From contig CAMJML010000003.1 of assembly GCA_946407015.1 (NCBI GenBank), forward strand, positions 186,001 through 250,000: a stretch of 64,000 nucleotides of DNA, in the 5' to 3' direction. The notes under the pieces were generated by a model. It was not told where the DNA came from, ran no database searches, and worked only from the letters and a program-made list of their open reading frames with translations. The position numbers and the translations under genes were made by a program. This document shows positions 1 through 7,185 of this stretch, piece after piece. The stretch comes from an uncultured Selenomonadales bacterium. GTDB lineage: Bacteria; Bacillota; Negativicutes; DSM-1736; Dendrosporobacteraceae. How positions within the stretch are numbered: position 1 is the first letter of the stretch; every line of letters begins with the position of its first letter.

Positions 1-696
1 GATCGTGAAGCGCGCCAGCGGCAGGTGATTGTCTACGCTAATGCCGTAGGGGTATCCGCTGGTGAAGTTATCAACAAAATCAAAGAAATTATGCCGGGTT
101 TGAATTTGCCTTTAGGCTATAGTTACAAATTTGTAGGCCAAGCCCAGACCATGCAAGAATCTTTTGCGGAAATAACCAAAGCATTAATTTTAGCCATCGT
201 CTTAATCTATATGGTGCTGGCCGCTGAATTTGAAAGTTTTGTCCATCCCTTTACCATTATGTTGTCTTTGCCATTCTCTTTAGTTGGGGCCATCCTGGGA
301 TTGCTGATTGCTGCAAAAACCATTAATATCATGTCATTGATCGGGATTATCATGTTGATGGGATTGGTAACAAAAAACGCTATCTTATTGGTTGATTATA
401 CCAATCAATTGCGCAGCGAAGGTCTTAGCGTTACGGATGCCCTCGTTGAAGCTGGCACAACCAGGCTGCGGCCTATTCTCATGACAACGATGGCCATGAT
501 TTTCGGCATGCTGCCGATTGCACTTGGCTTTGGTGCCGGGGCAGAGCTTCGGTCTTCAATGGGGGTTGTGCTGATTGGAGGCTTAATCACTTCCACAGCG
601 CTTACATTAATTATTGTTCCGCTGGTTTATTTGCTCATTGACAAAATGAAGAGTAGCTTTCAGGGAAATAAAGCTCAGCGGTCTATTCAAGGATAG
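1..696 (+). CDS. RND (HAE1/AcrB-type) efflux transporter, C-terminal fragment
   Basis: The reading frame is open from base 1, so the gene begins outside the window and only the last 231 residues are seen. They contain the end of the second periplasmic domain (around the PLGYSYKF stretch) and then the C-terminal set of membrane helices typical of AcrB/MexB-like pumps: hydrophobic segments around ILAIVLIYMVLAAEF, FTIMLSLPFSLVGAIL, INIMSLIGIIMLMGLVTKNA, RPILMTTMAMIFGMLPIAL and the last helix before the basic tail. The motif GLVTKNAILLVDY and the sequence TRLRPILMT are characteristic of the family. Such pumps use proton motive force and work with a periplasmic adaptor and an outer-membrane channel, which implies a diderm envelope. 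The substrate cannot be inferred. The partner genes should lie to the left of the window. Confidence 0.95.
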   Translation, partial: DREARQRQVIVYANAVGVSAGEVINKIKEIMPGLNLPLGYSYKFVGQAQTMQESFAEITKALILAIVLIYMVLAAEFESFVHPFTIMLSLPFSLVGAILGLLIAAKTINIMSLIGIIMLMGLVTKNAILLVDYTNQLRSEGLSVTDALVEAGTTRLRPILMTTMAMIFGMLPIALGFGAGAELRSSMGVVLIGGLITSTALTLIIVPLVYLLIDKMKSSFQGNKAQRSIQG

Positions 697-746
697 GTTT
701 TCATAAGTTAAACGGTATTTAGTTTACATGAGGAGGCAGATGAAAA

Positions 747-1709
747 ATGGTAAAACGAATTGCTGTACTAACCAGTGGTGGCGATGCTCCTGGAATGAAT
801 GCTGCGATTAGAGCTGTTGTTAGAAAAGGCATCCATCATGGATTTGAAGTATTCGGAGTGCAACGTGGCTATGAAGGCGTTATTCAAGGGGACTTCAAAC
901 TAATGAATTTCCATTCTGTGGGCGGTATCATTCAACATGGAGGTACTGTTTTAAAAACAGCGCGCAGTGAAGCATTTAAAACGGCGGAAGGGTTTGATGC
1001 TGCACTTGAGCAATTAAAAAATCATTATATTGATTATTTAGTGGTCATTGGGGGCGATGGTTCTATGGCCGGAGCCATTAAACTGGCTGATGCCGGAATT
1101 CCGACTATGGTTATTCCCGGAACAATCGACAATGACATGCCTGGGACTGAATATACCGTTGGTTTCGACACAGCCCTCAATACTGTACTGGAAGCAGTCA
1201 ATAAAATCAGAGATACGGCAGCCTCTCATGAACGGGTGGCCATTGTTGAGGTGATGGGCAGAAGTGCTGGTCATATTGCCCTGATGGCCGGCTTAGCCTG
1301 TGGTGCCGAAGCCATATTACTGCCTGAAGAACCGCTCGATATGGATATCATTTGTGAGCGTTTGGCTAAAAGCCATCAGCGTGGCAAACTCTACAGCATT
1401 ATATTAGTCGCTGAAGGCGTTGCCAAAGGATATGATATCGCCAGCCAAATCAGTGCTCGGACTGATTTTCAGCCCCATGTTACCGTATTAGGCTACATAC
1501 AGCGCGGCGGCAATCCCACAGCAACAGACAATATTATGGCCAGCCGCATGGGAGCTGCTGCAATTGACCATATTTTACAGGATAATGTCAATCAGCTTAT
1601 TGCCTGGCAAAAAGGCCAGATTGTTACTTTACCGTATGAGGAAGCACTCAAGACCAAACATGGAATTGATTTATCCATATACGATCTAGCCAGTATTCTG
1701 GCCCGCTAA
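747..1709 (+). CDS. pfkA: ATP-dependent 6-phosphofructokinase
   Basis: 320 residues, the usual length of a bacterial PfkA. It phosphorylates fructose 6-phosphate to fructose 1,6-bisphosphate in cytosolic glycolysis. Visible signatures are the N-terminal nucleotide-binding TSGGDAPGMNA, the GGDGS loop, and PGTIDNDMPGTE with the catalytic aspartate; then GRSAGHIALMAG and the substrate-binding GYIQRGG near the C-terminus. The glycine after GGD in GGDGS is the feature of ATP-dependent rather than PPi-dependent enzymes. A strong Shine-Dalgarno (AGGAGG at 731-736) fixes the ATG at 747. The gene follows the RND gene after 50 bp with no visible terminator and is closed by its own hairpin. In many Firmicutes pfkA sits with accA/dnaE or pyk; here it is separate. 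Confidence 0.97.
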   Translation: MVKRIAVLTSGGDAPGMNAAIRAVVRKGIHHGFEVFGVQRGYEGVIQGDFKLMNFHSVGGIIQHGGTVLKTARSEAFKTAEGFDAALEQLKNHYIDYLVVIGGDGSMAGAIKLADAGIPTMVIPGTIDNDMPGTEYTVGFDTALNTVLEAVNKIRDTAASHERVAIVEVMGRSAGHIALMAGLACGAEAILLPEEPLDMDIICERLAKSHQRGKLYSIILVAEGVAKGYDIASQISARTDFQPHVTVLGYIQRGGNPTATDNIMASRMGAAAIDHILQDNVNQLIAWQKGQIVTLPYEEALKTKHGIDLSIYDLASILAR

Positions 1710-1730
1710 CAAGCTAATATTCTCAATCAA

Positions 1731-1760
1731 AAACGACTTGTCCATGACAAGTCGTTTGTT
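1731..1760 (+). terminator. Rho-independent terminator after pfkA
   Basis: A perfect 10-bp stem, AAACGACTTG (1731-1740) with CAAGTCGTTT (1748-1757), has a 7-nt loop. The T-rich tail (GTTTGTTG) is modest. It lies 21 bp after the pfkA stop. Confidence 0.75.
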
Positions 1761-1849
1761 GCATTTTCCCAGTGAATTAATTTTTTGAGTGTAAACATAA
1801 CGAAATGAAACTGAATAGTATATAGTGACACAAAGATGGGGGTGAATTG

Positions 1850-2296
1850 ATGAAGGATATTGACCTAAGTGGTGTAATAAGTTTGATGCAAACTCAAAAT
1901 GATTATATTAATCAAGTATATAAGATTATTTATGTCTTATATACTGATTTAAATGTTGCGAATAATTCAGAGTTCCAAAAATTTACCGTTCATTTTAATT
2001 CATTTATGTTAAGTCATGCCAAAAGCGAAGGGTTTAGCAAAGCAGCTGAAAGCATCCAAAATAATTATGTTTTGTTAGAGAAACTGATCGACAGTGAAAT
2101 ATTAGCGACGGGCGAGCAATTGGAATTTGCCGTTATTCATTTAGAAACGGCTATTAAAGAACCCCGGATTCGAACAAATTTACAAATTTTATTACTCAAT
2201 CAAGGGATTTTAATGCTAGAAGAAAACCAATTAAAAATTATCGAAACGGTGGAAGGCTTACTGGAAAAATTCCGCCAAACTCAATTGCAGAATTAA
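1850..2296 (+). CDS. Hypothetical helical protein
   Basis: 148 residues starting at ATG 1850, with GGGGGTGA (1838-1845) as ribosome binding site; a TTG three bases upstream is possible but less likely. I do not recognise a family. The sequence lacks a signal peptide, membrane segments and cysteines, is rich in leucine, isoleucine, asparagine and glutamine, and reads as a string of amphipathic helices, with a charged C-terminal helix (EENQLKIIETVEGLLEKF). It stands alone between two terminators, so it is a single-gene unit. A short cytosolic helical-bundle or protein-interaction role is only a guess. Codon use looks like its neighbours and gives no sign of recent transfer. Confidence 0.75.
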   Translation: MKDIDLSGVISLMQTQNDYINQVYKIIYVLYTDLNVANNSEFQKFTVHFNSFMLSHAKSEGFSKAAESIQNNYVLLEKLIDSEILATGEQLEFAVIHLETAIKEPRIRTNLQILLLNQGILMLEENQLKIIETVEGLLEKFRQTQLQN

Positions 2297-2356
2297 CAGG
2301 ATTTTTTCTATTTGTGTAAAATATTATATTTATAAGCAAAGCCTGGAATGTGTGTC

Positions 2357-2398
2357 AAAAGACATAATTTCCCACCGGATATTATGTCTTTTTATTTA
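2357..2398 (+). terminator. Rho-independent terminator after the helical protein
   Basis: Perfect 12-bp stem AAAAGACATAAT (2357-2368) with ATTATGTCTTTT (2381-2392), 12-nt loop, and T-rich continuation TATTTA. Confidence 0.85.
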
Positions 2399-2445
2399 GA
2401 GTACTAATATCACTTAGCCTATGATAATTCATGCCGGAAATCCGC

Positions 2446-2472
2446 AAGACTTGGACAAGCCAAGTCTTTTAT
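2446..2472 (+). terminator. Second hairpin in the larB leader, terminator or attenuator
   Basis: Perfect 9-bp stem AAGACTTGG (2446-2454) and CCAAGTCTT (2460-2468) with a 5-nt loop, followed by TT. It lies 71 bp upstream of larB and downstream of a first, complete terminator. It is therefore either a redundant terminator or a leader hairpin acting in larBC expression. I found no convincing riboswitch aptamer in front of it. Confidence 0.5.
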
Positions 2473-2542
2473 CATAAAGCAGGCAATTAACAGCTTTCCA
2501 GGTATTCTTTTTCCTATTACTTGGATATAAGGGGTGGTTCAC

Positions 2543-3295
2543 ATGAACGAGGAAATACTTTCAAAGTTATTGACGTCATTTCAATCAGGCGATTTGTCGC
2601 TTGAAGAAGTCATGGGTAAGCTTAAGATTCTGCCCTATGAAGATCTTAATTACGTTAAAATAGATCATCATCGCGCTATCCGTCAGGGATTTCCTGAAGT
2701 TGTATTTTGCCAAGGCAAGACGATAGAACAAGTTCGCGAAATCATGAAACATTTATCCCGTCACAATCGAAACATTCTTGCAACCCGTGCGATTCCAGCC
2801 ATGTATGAGGCAGTTAAATCCATTATCCCAGACGCTCACTATAATGAGTTGGCCAAATTGATCTATGTACAAAGAGAAGATATCGATATTGACCAGGAAC
2901 GCTTTATTCTGGTTATGACTGCAGGTACCAGTGACATACCGGTTGCGGAAGAAGCGGCAATCACCGCTGAAATTATGGGAAATAAGGTGGAACGGGTATA
3001 CGATGTAGGTGTTGCAGGAATTCATCGGCTTTTTTCACAACAGCACATTATTGAAAAAGCGAACGTTTTAATCGTTGCTGCCGGTATGGAGGGAGCTCTT
3101 GCCAGTGTAGTCGGGGGCCTCGTAGCTAAGCCAATTATCGCAGTGCCAACCAGTGTTGGCTATGGAGCGAATTTTAATGGCTTATCCGCTTTGCTTTGTA
3201 TGCTTAACAGCTGTGCTGCAGGAATTTCAGTCGTAAATATTGACAACGGCTTTGGTGCTGGACGCCTGGCTAGTATGATTAATCATATGAGGTGA
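2543..3295 (+). CDS. larB: Pyridinium-3,5-biscarboxylic acid mononucleotide synthase LarB
   Basis: 250 residues from ATG 2543 (Shine-Dalgarno AAGGGGTGG); a GTG at 2534 lies inside that site and is unlikely. LarB carboxylates and hydrolyses nicotinic acid adenine dinucleotide, the first step towards the nickel-pincer nucleotide cofactor of lactate racemase and related LarA-family enzymes. It is a PurE-like protein: the C-terminal half carries the PurE-type sequence VMTAGTSDIPVAEEA, then AAGMEGALASVVGGL, and AVPTSVGYGANFNG, all typical of LarB. The N-terminal half (YEDLNYVKIDHHRAIRQGFP) is the LarB-specific region. larC follows after 4 bp, so the pair is co-transcribed. LarE and LarA are not in the window. 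Confidence 0.93.
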   Translation: MNEEILSKLLTSFQSGDLSLEEVMGKLKILPYEDLNYVKIDHHRAIRQGFPEVVFCQGKTIEQVREIMKHLSRHNRNILATRAIPAMYEAVKSIIPDAHYNELAKLIYVQREDIDIDQERFILVMTAGTSDIPVAEEAAITAEIMGNKVERVYDVGVAGIHRLFSQQHIIEKANVLIVAAGMEGALASVVGGLVAKPIIAVPTSVGYGANFNGLSALLCMLNSCAAGISVVNIDNGFGAGRLASMINHMR

Positions 3296-3299
3296 TAAC

Positions 3300-4505
3300 A
3301 TGAAAGCAATGTATCTGGATTGTTTTTCAGGAATTAGTGGCAATATGTTTTTAGGAGCCTTATTAGATGCGGGTGTTCCTGAGCAGCATTTGCGGGAAGA
3401 ACTTAAGAAATTACCGGTTTCAGGTTATGAGATACAAATCGAGCGGGTAAAAAAATGCGGAATCAGTGCAACCTATTTGGATGTAAAGCTCCATGAACAT
3501 AAGCACGATCATCATCATGACCACCATGAGCATCATCATCGGCATTTAGCGGATATTCTGACAATCATTCATGAGTCTGCATTGGCACCAGGGGTAAAAG
3601 CCAATAGTATCAATATTTTTAATCACTTGGCAAAGGCTGAGGCAAAGGTTCATGGGACCTCTGTCGAGCAAATACACTTTCATGAAGTTGGAGCCGTTGA
3701 TGCCATCATTGATATTGTCGGCGCTGCCATCGGATTGGATTGGTTGAATATCAATAAAATTTATACATCCAGGTTACATGTTGGTAACGGATTCATTCAC
3801 TGTGACCACGGAGTTATGCCGGTACCAGCACCGGCCACAGCGGAATTATTGCAAAATATTCCTTATTATAGCGGAGACATTCATAAAGAATTGGTTACAC
3901 CAACGGGTGCGGCTATTATTGCAACTCTGGGAAGTGGCTTTGGCAGCATGCCAGAAAACTTCATTAGCCAAACAATTGCCTATGGAGCAGGTACTTGGGA
4001 ACTCAGTATTCCCAATGTACTACGCATGCATATTGGCGAGCTTACTGAGTATTCAGCCGTTGGCAACTCTGATAAGATTGTTGTTGAAACCAATATGGAT
4101 GATCTAAATCCTCAAGTTTATGAATATGTTATGGATAAACTCCTGACGGCAGGGGCCAATGATGTTTGGCTTACCCCCATTATTATGAAGAAAAACCGGC
4201 CTGCAACACAATTGTCGGTTTTAACCGAACAGCATAATTTAACAAAAATCGTCAATATTATTTTTACTGAAACATCGTCCATTGGTATGCGCTACTATTC
4301 CGTTGACCGGGCAATAACAGAAAGGAAATTCATACAGGTAACAACCGACTGGGGCGAAATCCAGGTTAAAGTTTGTACGCACAATGGACAAATTGTCACG
4401 ATCTCTCCCGAATATGAAGATTGTAAGAAAATTGCCTATAGCCTTGATATACCACTAAAAACCATTCAACAAAAAGCTGTAGAAAACGCTTGGAAATACA
4501 TCTAG
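3300..4505 (+). CDS. larC: Nickel pincer cofactor nickel insertase LarC
   Basis: 401 residues, one uninterrupted frame. In Lactobacillus, LarC is made from two overlapping frames (LarC1/LarC2) joined by programmed frameshifting; here the full protein reads through. LarC inserts nickel into the pyridinium bis-thiocarboxylic acid nucleotide using CTP. Family features are the start MKAMYLDCFSGISGNM, the HFHEVGAVDAIIDIVG segment, THE PTGAAI motif, and MDDLNPQ in the C-terminal half. A histidine-rich insert at residues 65-82 has 12 histidines in 18 positions and should bind nickel. It is translated 4 bp after larB (GAGGTG ribosome site inside the end of larB). The substrate enzyme served by this cofactor is unknown here. 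Confidence 0.94.
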   Translation: MKAMYLDCFSGISGNMFLGALLDAGVPEQHLREELKKLPVSGYEIQIERVKKCGISATYLDVKLHEHKHDHHHDHHEHHHRHLADILTIIHESALAPGVKANSINIFNHLAKAEAKVHGTSVEQIHFHEVGAVDAIIDIVGAAIGLDWLNINKIYTSRLHVGNGFIHCDHGVMPVPAPATAELLQNIPYYSGDIHKELVTPTGAAIIATLGSGFGSMPENFISQTIAYGAGTWELSIPNVLRMHIGELTEYSAVGNSDKIVVETNMDDLNPQVYEYVMDKLLTAGANDVWLTPIIMKKNRPATQLSVLTEQHNLTKIVNIIFTETSSIGMRYYSVDRAITERKFIQVTTDWGEIQVKVCTHNGQIVTISPEYEDCKKIAYSLDIPLKTIQQKAVENAWKYI

Positions 4506-4573
4506 TTCTACCCTATACGGCATAGCATCTTATGACAGGTTTTACCGACGAATGAACTGGTGAAGGTGATGAT

Positions 4574-5644
4574 ATGCGTTATAAGAGTGTAAGATACTTG
4601 ATTTCTGATGTAGTTCCTTCACAATTCCTGAGTAAGGACGTTTATATGAACGACCGAGTAGCATTGAGCGAAGGAACACAATTAACGGCCACCTTAATTA
4701 GCAAGCTCAAAATGCTGGGTGTTCAATATGTTGACATCCGGGTTCCTGATTATGCTGCGGATCAAATACCGCCCACAGTCAATCGATCAACAGTTCAACA
4801 GCAGTTTTTCAGTCATTATGATAATACACTTAACACAATCAAGCAGGCGTTTGATAATATCCGCTATTTTAATGAAGTTCCCATTCAGCAAATGAGTGAA
4901 CTGGCTTATTCTCAACTAGCTCCATTATCAAGCGCTGTTGGCGTTATTAATCATTTACATATGGTCCGCCAGCAAGATGATTATACATTTCATCATTCTA
5001 TTAATGTTGCTATTATCAGCGGTATTTTAGGCAAGTGGCTAGGTTATTCCGGTCAAGAACTTCATGAGCTCATTTTAGCTGGCCTTCTCCATGATTCAGG
5101 GAAAACGAAAATACCACTTGAAATCTTAAATAAACCAGGCAAATTATCACCAACTGAAATGGAAATTATGAAAGTACATACCATATTTGGCTACAAACTG
5201 ATTCGTGACTTACCGGAAATTTCAGAACCCATTCGTCAGGGGGTTCTGCAGCATCATGAACGATTTGATGGCAGTGGCTATCCATTTCAATTGACATCGA
5301 AGCGAATTCATCCCTTTGCCAAAATCATTGCTGTTGCTGACATGTATGATGCAATGACCTCCGATCGTGTTTATCGCAATAAACTAACTCCTTTCACGGT
5401 TGTTGAGATTATGGTGGATGAAATGTTTAATAAGCTTGAGCCAAGTATTTGTGCAGTTTTTTTGAATAATGTACGTGATTATTTTACCGGCAATATTGTA
5501 CAATTAAACGATGGACGGGAAGCCGAAGTTATTCATATGGGCCATTTTTTGGCGGCACGTCCGGTCGTTAAAACTAGTGACGGCGAGTTTCTTGATCTAG
5601 AAAAAGAAAAACATATAAGTATTATCAATATGTTGGATGCTTAA
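4574..5644 (+). CDS. HD-GYP domain phosphodiesterase (probable c-di-GMP hydrolase)
   Basis: 356 residues. The C-terminal two thirds is an HD-GYP domain: the HD pair at about residues 173-174 (LLHDSGKTKIP, where many members have HDIGK) and the diagnostic HHERFDGSGYP at about 227-237, then ADMYDAMTSDRVYR. Known HD-GYP proteins hydrolyse cyclic di-GMP or, more rarely, cyclic GAMP. The N-terminal 120 residues resemble the unnamed domain found in stand-alone HD-GYP proteins of Clostridia and Negativicutes, with no membrane segment or receiver domain, so the input signal is unknown. It begins 68 bp after larC and could be a downstream member of that unit. All visible metal ligands are present, so activity is expected. 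Confidence 0.9.
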   Translation: MRYKSVRYLISDVVPSQFLSKDVYMNDRVALSEGTQLTATLISKLKMLGVQYVDIRVPDYAADQIPPTVNRSTVQQQFFSHYDNTLNTIKQAFDNIRYFNEVPIQQMSELAYSQLAPLSSAVGVINHLHMVRQQDDYTFHHSINVAIISGILGKWLGYSGQELHELILAGLLHDSGKTKIPLEILNKPGKLSPTEMEIMKVHTIFGYKLIRDLPEISEPIRQGVLQHHERFDGSGYPFQLTSKRIHPFAKIIAVADMYDAMTSDRVYRNKLTPFTVVEIMVDEMFNKLEPSICAVFLNNVRDYFTGNIVQLNDGREAEVIHMGHFLAARPVVKTSDGEFLDLEKEKHISIINMLDA

Positions 5645-5687
5645 GAGCCTGCCAAAGCAGCTTTTAAATTCAAAGGAGCGAATAACG

Positions 5688-6368
5688 ATGAAAGCAGTGG
5701 TACTACTTTCCGGCGGTCTTGACTCGACGGTTTGTATGGCTGTCGCAAAAAATAAAGGATATGAGGTTTTCCCGCTTAGCTTTAACTATCAACAGCGGCA
5801 TAGTGTAGAATTAGAAAGCGCTCGTAAAGTCGCTGACTACTATCAGGTTGCCCGTCATATGATTATTGAGAATAATATGGGTGAATTTGGTGGCAGTGCA
5901 TTAACGGATTCCTCCATTGCGGTGCCGGATGGAGATGCCAATCGCAGAGATATTCCCCCAACTTACGTACCGGCCCGCAATCTTATTTTCTTAAGCTATG
6001 CACTGGGGTATGCGGAGGCATTGGGCGCTGAACGTATTTTCATAGGGGTCAATGCGCTTGATTATTCGGGTTATCCAGATTGCCGTCCGGAATTCATTCA
6101 GCTTTTTCAGCAATTGGCGGACTATTCTACGAAAGCGTCCGTTCAGGATAAACAGCGTATTATGATCGAAACTCCTTTAATTCAGTTATCCAAAAAAGAT
6201 ATCGTTTTATTGGGAACCCAATTGCAGGCTCCGCTGCATCTTACTCATAGTTGTTATCGTGGGGGGAGTGTTGCCTGTGGTACTTGTGATAGTTGTGTGC
6301 TTAGATTAAAAGGATTTACTGAGGCTGGAATTTCAGACCCTATTGCTTATAGCGAAAAGAAGCAATAG
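5688..6368 (+). CDS. queC: 7-cyano-7-deazaguanine (preQ0) synthase QueC
   Basis: 226 residues from ATG 5688, chosen because AAAGGAG at 5672-5678 sits correctly; an upstream in-frame TTG at 5637 would overlap the previous gene without a good site. QueC converts 7-carboxy-7-deazaguanine to preQ0 using ATP and ammonia. The P-loop SGGLDST is at residues 8-14, and the C-terminal zinc site is the cysteine cluster CYRGGSVACGTCDSC. preQ0 leads to queuosine in tRNA. folE2 follows directly, providing the first step from GTP; queD, queE and queF are not in the window. Confidence 0.96.
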   Translation: MKAVVLLSGGLDSTVCMAVAKNKGYEVFPLSFNYQQRHSVELESARKVADYYQVARHMIIENNMGEFGGSALTDSSIAVPDGDANRRDIPPTYVPARNLIFLSYALGYAEALGAERIFIGVNALDYSGYPDCRPEFIQLFQQLADYSTKASVQDKQRIMIETPLIQLSKKDIVLLGTQLQAPLHLTHSCYRGGSVACGTCDSCVLRLKGFTEAGISDPIAYSEKKQ

Positions 6369-6396
6369 GCTATTTGTAGAAGTAGGAGTGACCAAA

Positions 6397-7185
6397 TTGA
6401 AAGATGTACAAAATGCAGCCGATGAACGGGGAATCGCCATTCAAAAAGTAGGAGTAAGCGATGTGCATTTACCGTTTTTTATTAAAACCAAGAACGGTTC
6501 GCTGCAATCAGTTCTAGCGAATATAAAACTTACGGTAGATTTACCGCAAGAATATAAAGGGACTCATATGAGCCGCTTTATTGAAATTCTAAGCCAATGG
6601 AGTCAAAAGCCGGTGTCCGGTCATGAAATGGAACAAATTTTAGCGGACACTTTAAATCGCTTAGATGCTAAATCCGCCTTTTTGCAAATAAAATTCAAAT
6701 ACTTTATTGAAAAAACGGCTCCTGTCAGCGGTTTAAAAAGCATGTTGGATTTAGATTGTTCATTCTCAGCCAAACTGACACGAGGCTATCCTTTAGATTT
6801 CATCATGGGTGTTCAGGTTCCATTTACTTCGTTATGTCCGTGCAGCAAAGAGATCTCCCAATACGGGGCGCACAATCAGCGCGGCTTGATGAAAGTGAAA
6901 CTTAAACATGCACCTAAGAAATTTATTTGGATTGAAGATTTAGCCACCTTGATGGAAGCACAGGGAAGTTGCCCGGTTTTTCCACTCCTTAAACGTGAAG
7001 ATGAAAAATATGTTACTGAGTTAGCTTATGAAAACCCTAAATTTGTTGAAGATATATTAAGAGATCTAGTCTTAGCTTTGAGGGAGTTAAAGAATATCAA
7101 GTGGTTCGAGATAGAATGTGAAAACTATGAATCCATTCATAATCATAGTGCTTATGCAAGTCATGTAGAGTTTGTGGAAAGGTGA
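6397..7185 (+). CDS. folE2: GTP cyclohydrolase FolE2 (type IB)
   Basis: 262 residues from TTG 6397, which has TAGGAG at a normal distance (6383-6388); a GTG at 6388 overlaps that site and is less likely. FolE2 turns GTP into 7,8-dihydroneopterin triphosphate, the shared first step of folate and queuosine synthesis, and unlike FolE it is not strictly zinc dependent. Family hallmarks are GVSDVHLPF near the N-terminus, the conserved catalytic cysteine in SLCPCSKEIS, and GAHNQRG right after it. It sits 28 bp after queC, a common pairing that suggests its product feeds preQ0 as well as folate synthesis. Confidence 0.94.
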   Translation: MKDVQNAADERGIAIQKVGVSDVHLPFFIKTKNGSLQSVLANIKLTVDLPQEYKGTHMSRFIEILSQWSQKPVSGHEMEQILADTLNRLDAKSAFLQIKFKYFIEKTAPVSGLKSMLDLDCSFSAKLTRGYPLDFIMGVQVPFTSLCPCSKEISQYGAHNQRGLMKVKLKHAPKKFIWIEDLATLMEAQGSCPVFPLLKREDEKYVTELAYENPKFVEDILRDLVLALRELKNIKWFEIECENYESIHNHSAYASHVEFVER

